A stretch of DNA of 64,000 bases from Eukaryota sp. TZLM1-RC (Eukaryota > Metamonada: BaSk clade), in NCBI GenBank assembly GCA_040285825.1, contig JAUPSS010000004.1, positions 3,789,658 to 3,853,657 of the forward strand. Direction: 5' to 3'. Below the pieces are notes generated by a model. The model saw only the letters and a list, made by a program, of their open reading frames with translations, was not told the origin of the DNA and ran no database searches. The stretch's first letter is position 1; each line of letters begins with the position of its first letter. Below are positions 59,269 to 64,000 of the stretch, one piece after another. Position numbers and translations under genes: made by a program.

Positions 59269-59649
59269 TCTGACATTTGTGTTACTTTAAAGATTAACAA
59301 ACTGGGGATATGTCTGGTTTTTTCACTGATTCATATCATTGTTTTCTTTTAGTCACTTTTTATTTCAAAATAATCTCATTGTTTTCTTGATTAAAATATG
59401 ATTGATCAACTTCAACTTAAATGACTCTATTTTGATAAAGTTGTATTTTTAATCGAATATTTGAAGAATTTCTTCTTCTTTTTGTTTAAATGTTCTCTTT
59501 GTTTCAAGTCTGTTGTTGAATTTCTAATTATTTGAAATGTATTATATAAAACAAAAGTGAAATAAAATAGTTATTCACAAATAATAATTTCCCTTCACAA
59601 AACCAACAAATACAAATCTTTAATAATTTAAATGTACAAACAAAAAAAG
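59269..59649. other. Convergent intergenic region
   Basis: AT-rich 3' flank between two convergent genes; nothing recognised. Confidence 0.35.
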
Positions 59650-60007
59650 CTAAAGGGCCTGAAAATCAGCATCCTGTTTCTCAATATTGGCGACCTTTGA
59701 TTTAACATTGGATAACCTCTTCTCCACGTTGGAAGTTAGGTTACGAAGACCAACAAGTCGGTCCTTATACAATCCTACCTTGGAAAACTAGGATAAGTAA
59801 AACAAGCGCAAATACGGTTTCATTGATAAAGTGGCGATCATCCGCTGTTATGGAGGATAGATCAGCTTGAAGAGGTGTGAGGGCTTGGGTTTGATGTTCA
59901 TCGAGTTCATCCAAAAGCGAATGAAGTGGTTCGAGAGTTTGGTTAAGAGTATTTACAAGAGCTTCTGCAGCTTCTGTAGAGGTAGGTTGTGTGGGGGGTT
60001 CAGCCAT
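59650..60007 (-). CDS. Small Snapin/BLOC-1-like coiled-coil protein with one 28-nt intron
   Basis: Exons 60007-59816 and 59787-59650, with an intron of 28 nt (59788-59815; GTATTT ... TTATCCTAG). The 109-residue product starts MAEPPTQPTS. Helical part one is LNQTLEPLHSLLDELDEHQT, ITADDRHFINETF; part two is YKDRLVGLRNLTSNVEKRLS, VKSKVANIEKQDAD. Without splicing the frame ends after a hydrophobic stretch that is simply the translated intron. The LLDELD.H ... L motif and the following RL..L helix resemble Snapin/BLOC1S7 or related BLOC-1/BORC subunits in size and order, but similarity is weak. The start is taken as the ATG at 60007, because the upstream in-frame ATG at 60073 adds an unlikely extension. 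Confidence 0.6.
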
Positions 60008-60239
60008 TCCTACTGATTCTGTTAATGCTAATGGGTGTTTTGTTGCTTTTTCAATATTGTTGATTATTATCATTAATTATAAGCTTGATAAGCTACAATT
60101 ATTTCTCGCCCTTTACTACTACGTACTTGTCTCAAACTTTATTTATTTTGGTGACATGCAGTAAAGTACTACCTTACTACTGTTTCCTCTTCGATTCATC
60201 CTCGCTTTTTTAATCAACATTTTTCATGAACTAACACTT

Positions 60240-60695
60240 ACTCTACCTGATAATGCAGTGATTATTGACAGTCTTAAAGACAAAAGGAACAATGAACAAG
60301 GACCACTAAAAATTCTTCAGGATTGTTAAGGAAAAATGGATTTATCACATCAAAGGTGTAAAGGAACGGGAAGAAGAATTAAAACAACTTTCAAAGAAAA
60401 CTCTAGAACATGAAGAATTCCTATATTACCACAAGGCAAAAAACGAATTTTGTCTCCATGTTGGGCCTTGTACTGTGAAAAATAATTGAGAGTCATGAAG
60501 ACATTGAGAACCTAAACCAGAACCTTATATGAGAACAAAGACACCAACGATTTTGAAATAATTATTCTCACTTGCAACAATTGTAGGTGTCTATGGAATC
60601 ATAATGTCAATGCTGTTCTTAATATGATTCATGTTGTTGTGGATGAGTATATCAAAGGAAATGAAAGACCTCAAGTTTTGAAAAGATCCACTTGA
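60240..60695 (+). pseudogene. Fanzor 3' fragment upstream of SSRP1
   Basis: Decayed plus-strand sequence (VKEREEELKQLSKKTLEHEE-like around 60360-60420). From 60570 to the stop at 60693-60695 it is nearly identical in DNA to the C-terminal coding ends at 27.0 and 19.3-19.5 kb (NAVLNMIHVVVDEYIKGNER). Most of the nuclease domain is gone. Confidence 0.6.
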
Positions 60696-60765
60696 TTCAT
60701 TTCATCTTCATATTCCAGTAATCTTAACGGGTTACAACTATTTGACATTTTTGTGCTATTAGCTA
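60696..60765 (+). promoter_or_regulatory. 70-nt Fanzor 3' tail forming the 5' flank of SSRP1
   Basis: Exactly 70 nt between the Fanzor TGA and the SSRP1 ATG, colinear without gaps with 26939-27008 (about 90% by hand count) and 19266-19335 (about 84%). Similarity continues through the ATG and the next two bases (ATGTC) in all three loci and then stops. Confidence 0.65.
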
Positions 60766-62292
60766 ATGTCCAAACCTCCTCGCTTCGACAACATTTCCTA
60801 TGTATCTGTTGGCTCCAAAATAGCTGGCCATGTCATCCTTAATCCTGATGTTGTTATATGGAGAGCCAAATCTTCTGATACCAAACACAGAGTTTTGACT
60901 CAAGGTCTCCAACTTGCTCAGTTCATTCCCCTTCGTCACGGCAATCGTCTCAAGCTTATTGGCATGGACGATACAACCCTTGTTCTCGACGGTTTTGACT
61001 CTTCTGACCGCTCAACCATTGAAAAGTTTCTTCAAGAACATGCGGCTGTTCACCTTGAATCTCCCAAATGGTCTGTGAAGGGAACCACTTGGGGAAATGT
61101 ATCTGTGGAAAAGGATTCAGTTGCTTTTGACGTAGATGACGGCCGCTCCTTTGAACTTTCTTTCAACTCAATTTCCAACGCTAACAACCCCCATAAAAAT
61201 GAAGTTGAACTGGACTTTCACCAGGACGACCAATGTGCTGAGGCTGGTGATGACTTTTTATGCCAGGTGAAGTTCCACATCCCTGACGAATGGATGGGTG
61301 AAGGAGCACAGGAAATTGTAGGAAGAGTCAGAGAAAACACAAAGGTTGTAGTTTCAAGCAAAGACGTCTTGGCTGAGTTTAGTGACATTACATTTGTTAC
61401 TCCTAGAGGCAAATACGACATTGCTTTGTTCCCTTCTTACATAAGGCTCCATGGTAAAACACACTCTTATAAGGTACTTTGCGAGTCTGTTTCAAGGTTG
61501 TTTTTGCTTCCTAAACCCGATGGTAGGTCTATCTTCTTTGTTATTTCCCTAGATCGACCTATAAGGCAAGGAGCAACGAGTTACAATCATTTGGTTGCCA
61601 ATTTGATTCCAGAAAAAGAAATCGAATTGGAATTAAATATCACTGAAGAGGAATGTCAGCGCCTATATGATGGTAAAATTCAACCGTTTATGAGTGGTTC
61701 GTTGAGTAAGGTTATTGCTAGGGTATTTAGGTGTGTGACCGGTACCAAAGTTACAATTCCAAATGAACAAGGGTTCAAATCCTTTGATGAGTCATCCGCT
61801 GTCAAAGTTGCTCACAAGCAGCATGAAGGTTTCCTCTTCCCTCTTGAGAAGTCTTTTATCTATCTTCACAAACCACCACTTGTCTATAGGTACGATGCCT
61901 TGAAAGCTATTGAGTTTTCTAGGGTTTCTGGAAGGGGTGATTCCAGAACTTTTGATATGGAGATCTTACCTCGAACTGGTGAAAAAATTATGTTTTCTCA
62001 GATTTTAAAAGAGGAGTATGAGCCGCTGAGCAAGTTCTTTAAGGAAAAGGGACTCCGAGTTCGAAATGTCGTTGAAGAAGGTAGTGCTCAAAGAGTCTTG
62101 GACATCTTATCTGAACCAGAAGAAGAAAGTGAGGAAGATGAAGAATTTGCCGGCGTTGAGAGTCCCTCTGATTCTGAACTATCTGCCGTGGAAGAAGGCG
62201 GAGAAGAGCTTGCTGAGATTGCTCCATTAGAAAAGGTTGATGAAAGTAACATAGTGGAGGGTGGAAGGAAACGTAGATCAAGAATTGTTTAA
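60766..62292 (+). CDS. SSRP1: FACT complex subunit SSRP1/Pob3
   Basis: A 508-residue protein. N-terminal PH-like domain (Pob3_N): FDNISYVSVGSKIAGHVILN, QFIPLRHGNRLKLIGMDDTT, FLQEHAAVHLES. The structure-specific-recognition part follows: KWSVKGTTWGNVSVEKDSVA, NKNEV-type turn, ELDFHQDDQC and FVTPRGKYDIALFPSYIRLH. Then the Rtt106-like PH domain: KVLCESVSRLFLLPKPDG, RPIRQGATSYNHLVANLI, GFLFPLEKSFIYLHKPPLVY. It ends with an acidic tail (EPEEESEEDEEFAGVESPSD) and a short basic end. There is no HMG box, as in yeast Pob3 rather than animal SSRP1. With Spt16 it forms the histone chaperone FACT. Its ATG is immediately preceded by a Fanzor 3' tail, so its 5' UTR derives from, or is shared with, that element. 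Confidence 0.92.
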   Translation: MSKPPRFDNISYVSVGSKIAGHVILNPDVVIWRAKSSDTKHRVLTQGLQLAQFIPLRHGNRLKLIGMDDTTLVLDGFDSSDRSTIEKFLQEHAAVHLESPKWSVKGTTWGNVSVEKDSVAFDVDDGRSFELSFNSISNANNPHKNEVELDFHQDDQCAEAGDDFLCQVKFHIPDEWMGEGAQEIVGRVRENTKVVVSSKDVLAEFSDITFVTPRGKYDIALFPSYIRLHGKTHSYKVLCESVSRLFLLPKPDGRSIFFVISLDRPIRQGATSYNHLVANLIPEKEIELELNITEEECQRLYDGKIQPFMSGSLSKVIARVFRCVTGTKVTIPNEQGFKSFDESSAVKVAHKQHEGFLFPLEKSFIYLHKPPLVYRYDALKAIEFSRVSGRGDSRTFDMEILPRTGEKIMFSQILKEEYEPLSKFFKEKGLRVRNVVEEGSAQRVLDILSEPEEESEEDEEFAGVESPSDSELSAVEEGGEELAEIAPLEKVDESNIVEGGRKRRSRIV

Positions 62293-62749
62293 TTTAAATT
62301 TAAATAGAAATTAATTAATTGCTTTTATGTTTTTTGATGTCGATAAAGTCCAACTAAAAGATTGATTAATAATTGTAAAATAGAAAAGTTGATAATTGAT
62401 GTTTATTAATGGAATTTAGTCTCTGACAATAGAATTCTGATCCATTTTGGTTACCTAATTCTAAATACTATTAATGAGTTCAACTATTAGGGTCATGGTG
62501 ATTTGAAATAAGTTTGTTAGAAGCAGAGTAGTACCTTTGAATTTTCACAAACAATTAACCCACTTTTTGACCAATTAATTTATCTTTTTTGACAATGATT
62601 TCAGAAATGTCATTTCTAGTTGTTCAGATACGACAAATTCCTTTTTTTGTTGTATTTTCCATTATTGTATTTTCCATTATATTCTTACGTAAGCAATGTA
62701 TTTTGTCAAACCTTGAATCTGGCATAAAATTTCATCAAAAAAAATCGTA
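62293..62749. other. Intergenic stretch
   Basis: AT-rich, nothing recognised apart from repeated TTTTCCATTAT units near 62650-62680. Confidence 0.35.
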
Positions 62750-63120
62750 CCACTGCGGGAAAATGGAACCAAAACTATTCAATGACAGTGTTTCCTTCAG
62801 CAGAGGCTCTTTAATAAACGAGATTCCTGCAGTTTGTGCCATATTGAAAACACTGTCTCTAACAGCATCATGTAATGAAGAACGATAAGTTATCAATTTT
62901 GAACAATTCAGAGCATGACGCAAAGTGAGTTGAGGTGGATTCGAACAAATACATTGTTCTTTTAATATTGATTGATTAATGGGGATATTCAAATATAATC
63001 TCATTTTGTTACAAATGCTTCATCAGTAGCACACAGTTTGAATCTTCGTTGTACAATGGTTACAAACAGTGAAGAATCTGATGACTGATTTTCACAAACA
63101 CAAAAACCTCAAAGAGAGAA
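62750..63120 (-). mobile_element. Family A retrotransposon fragment
   Basis: Minus-strand coding piece: MRLYLNIPINQSILKEQCIC, SNPPQLTLRHALNCSKLITY, RSSLHDAVRDSVFNMAQTAG, EPLLKETLSLNSFGS. It covers the end of the thumb and the zinc knuckle and stops where the REL core should begin. Closely related to 42.73-43.0 kb and 0-0.6 kb. Confidence 0.7.
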
Positions 63121-63838
63121 CCTTATCCACTACGTCTGAACTGTATGTAGATGTCTTTGTCCTCTCGAATATTACATCCACTTTGGATATGAAACCACTC
63201 GAACCTCCACGTCCAAAACTAATAAATAACTAATAAATAAATTTATTAGTGTTATTCTTCTTATTGGACCCCATTCTTCAGGCAAGTAGTCCCTTGCTAA
63301 TTACATTACAGGTTCCTATGTACAAAAGACTGGTAGTGCTATTTGTACAACTGGCTTGAACTGCATAACTGCTGGAAAACGGAGAGACACAATCACTGGC
63401 AAGATCTCACTTCACCTATTTCCATTCCTCAAGGAAAAAGTTAAAGGAGACCCTGTTGAAACTTTTAAAGGTGCTGTCCTCTTATGATATGCTCAAGAAT
63501 ATCATATATTGAATATTTAAAAGAGGGTCAAGCAAAATTGAGTATACAGCTCTACTTACTTGTTAAATTGAATTCAAGGAATGGCCAATTCAACAAATTT
63601 AGAATCATACAACTCATCCTGTAAATAAGAGTAAACCTATCAAATTGGTATCCCTAATATGTACAATTTTCTTAGTTTAGCAGGGTTCACAGGCAAAAGT
63701 ATCGGATTTTTGTTACATTAACTTTATATAAAATATAAAATTAAATCTAGCACTTCAATAGTGAAATACAATCGACAATCGATTAGATTTGATTTTGAAA
63801 GAAACAAATACAATACTATATAGAAATTTATAAAAATT
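63121..63838. other. Intergenic stretch with one unassigned open segment
   Basis: At about 63294-63485 a plus-strand frame without ATG reads SLANYITGSYVQKTGSAICT, AGKRRDTITGKISLHLFPFL. It may be a relic exon; no family recognised. The rest is AT-rich. Confidence 0.25.
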
Positions 63839-64000
63839 TTAACCTCCAAAGCCACCCAACTTAGATACCAAGAAACATGACCAGCTACCGGCCATGGAAC
63901 CTACCTGATTGCATAATGCTGCCCACTTTGTTACTTTCCGCTGATTGTGGGGGTCATCAATACGAATATCTACAATCATATACACCACAGTAACAATAAA
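63839..64000 (-). CDS. C-terminal end of an uncharacterised gene, cut by the window edge
   Basis: A minus-strand open frame entering from the right edge and ending at the TAA at 63839-63841: VVYMIVDIRIDDPHNQRKVT, KWAALCNQVGSMAGSWSCFL, VSKLGGFGG. Codon use and hydrophobicity look coding. Family not recognised. A GTAGGTTCC inside CNQVGS could be an intron start, but nothing confirms it. Confidence 0.35.
   Translation of the reverse strand, partial: FIVTVVYMIVDIRIDDPHNQRKVTKWAALCNQVGSMAGSWSCFLVSKLGGFGG

Overview
The window is nuclear DNA from a unicellular eukaryote, probably a ciliated (flagellated) protist. It is AT-rich, and genes are packed on both strands, often as divergent pairs separated by roughly 40-110 bp. 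Most genes are uninterrupted. Where introns can be proved by protein continuity (23.3-25.3 kb and 59.65-60.0 kb) they are only 28-32 nt, begin GTATGN/GTTTGT/GTATTT and mostly end near TTATCNNAG. The standard code fits: TAA, TAG and TGA all act as stops. A BBSome-interacting protein (BBIP1-like) argues for cilia. I cannot name the lineage from the sequence.

Host genes recognised with good support: a SAMHD1-like HD dNTPase (9.4 kb), an eIF4G-like scaffold (15.8-17.7 kb), a KHDC4-like KH protein (18.3-19.3 kb), BBIP1 and RMC1/Mic1 (20.7-23.1 kb), a phospholipase B-like protein with a PSI repeat and a C-terminal membrane anchor (23.3-25.3 kb), an RPP20/POP7-like RNase P/MRP subunit (35.8 kb), a Bfr1-like coiled coil (36.4 kb), an RBM22/SLT11-like splicing factor (37.8 kb), a seven-helix membrane protein (38.5 kb), a Spc97/Spc98-family gamma-tubulin complex protein (57-59 kb) and the FACT subunit SSRP1/Pob3 (60.8-62.3 kb). 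Weaker calls include a TPRG1L/hSac2 protein, a Tim17-like protein, a POT1-like OB-fold protein and a Snapin-like protein. These are housekeeping genes of translation, splicing, chromatin, telomere, trafficking and microtubule nucleation, with no operon-like logic.

Between them lie two kinds of mobile DNA in many copies. First, non-LTR retrotransposons of the class ending in a zinc knuckle plus a restriction-like endonuclease (REL) domain. At least four related families (here called A-D) appear, nearly all as 5'-truncated, frameshifted, inverted or chimeric 3' pieces (0-1.8, 3-3.7, 4.8-7.15, 11.3-12.8, 41.8-43.5, 46.6-48.1, 54.6-56.7, 62.8-63.1 kb). Second, Fanzor elements, the eukaryotic TnpB relatives with a RuvC nuclease fold: about eight copies or relics of at least two lineages (2.4, 4.4-4.8, 13.9-15.5, 19.3-20.0, 27.0-27.4, 29.5-31.6, 39.5-41.1 and 60.2-60.8 kb). 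A 559-bp hAT-like MITE (3.7-4.3 kb) sits inside a family C retroelement.

The most striking observation joins the two worlds. Three Fanzor 3' ends, in front of KHDC4, an unknown basic protein and SSRP1, each run exactly 70 nt from the Fanzor stop codon to the ATG of an unrelated host gene in the same orientation, with the 70 nt itself conserved. A second notable locus (49.5-51.5 kb) is a broken gene joining a RING-like finger, a protein kinase, a ubiquitin domain and a further domain on one reading track. All family assignments are from reading the protein sequence by eye; no search was run.
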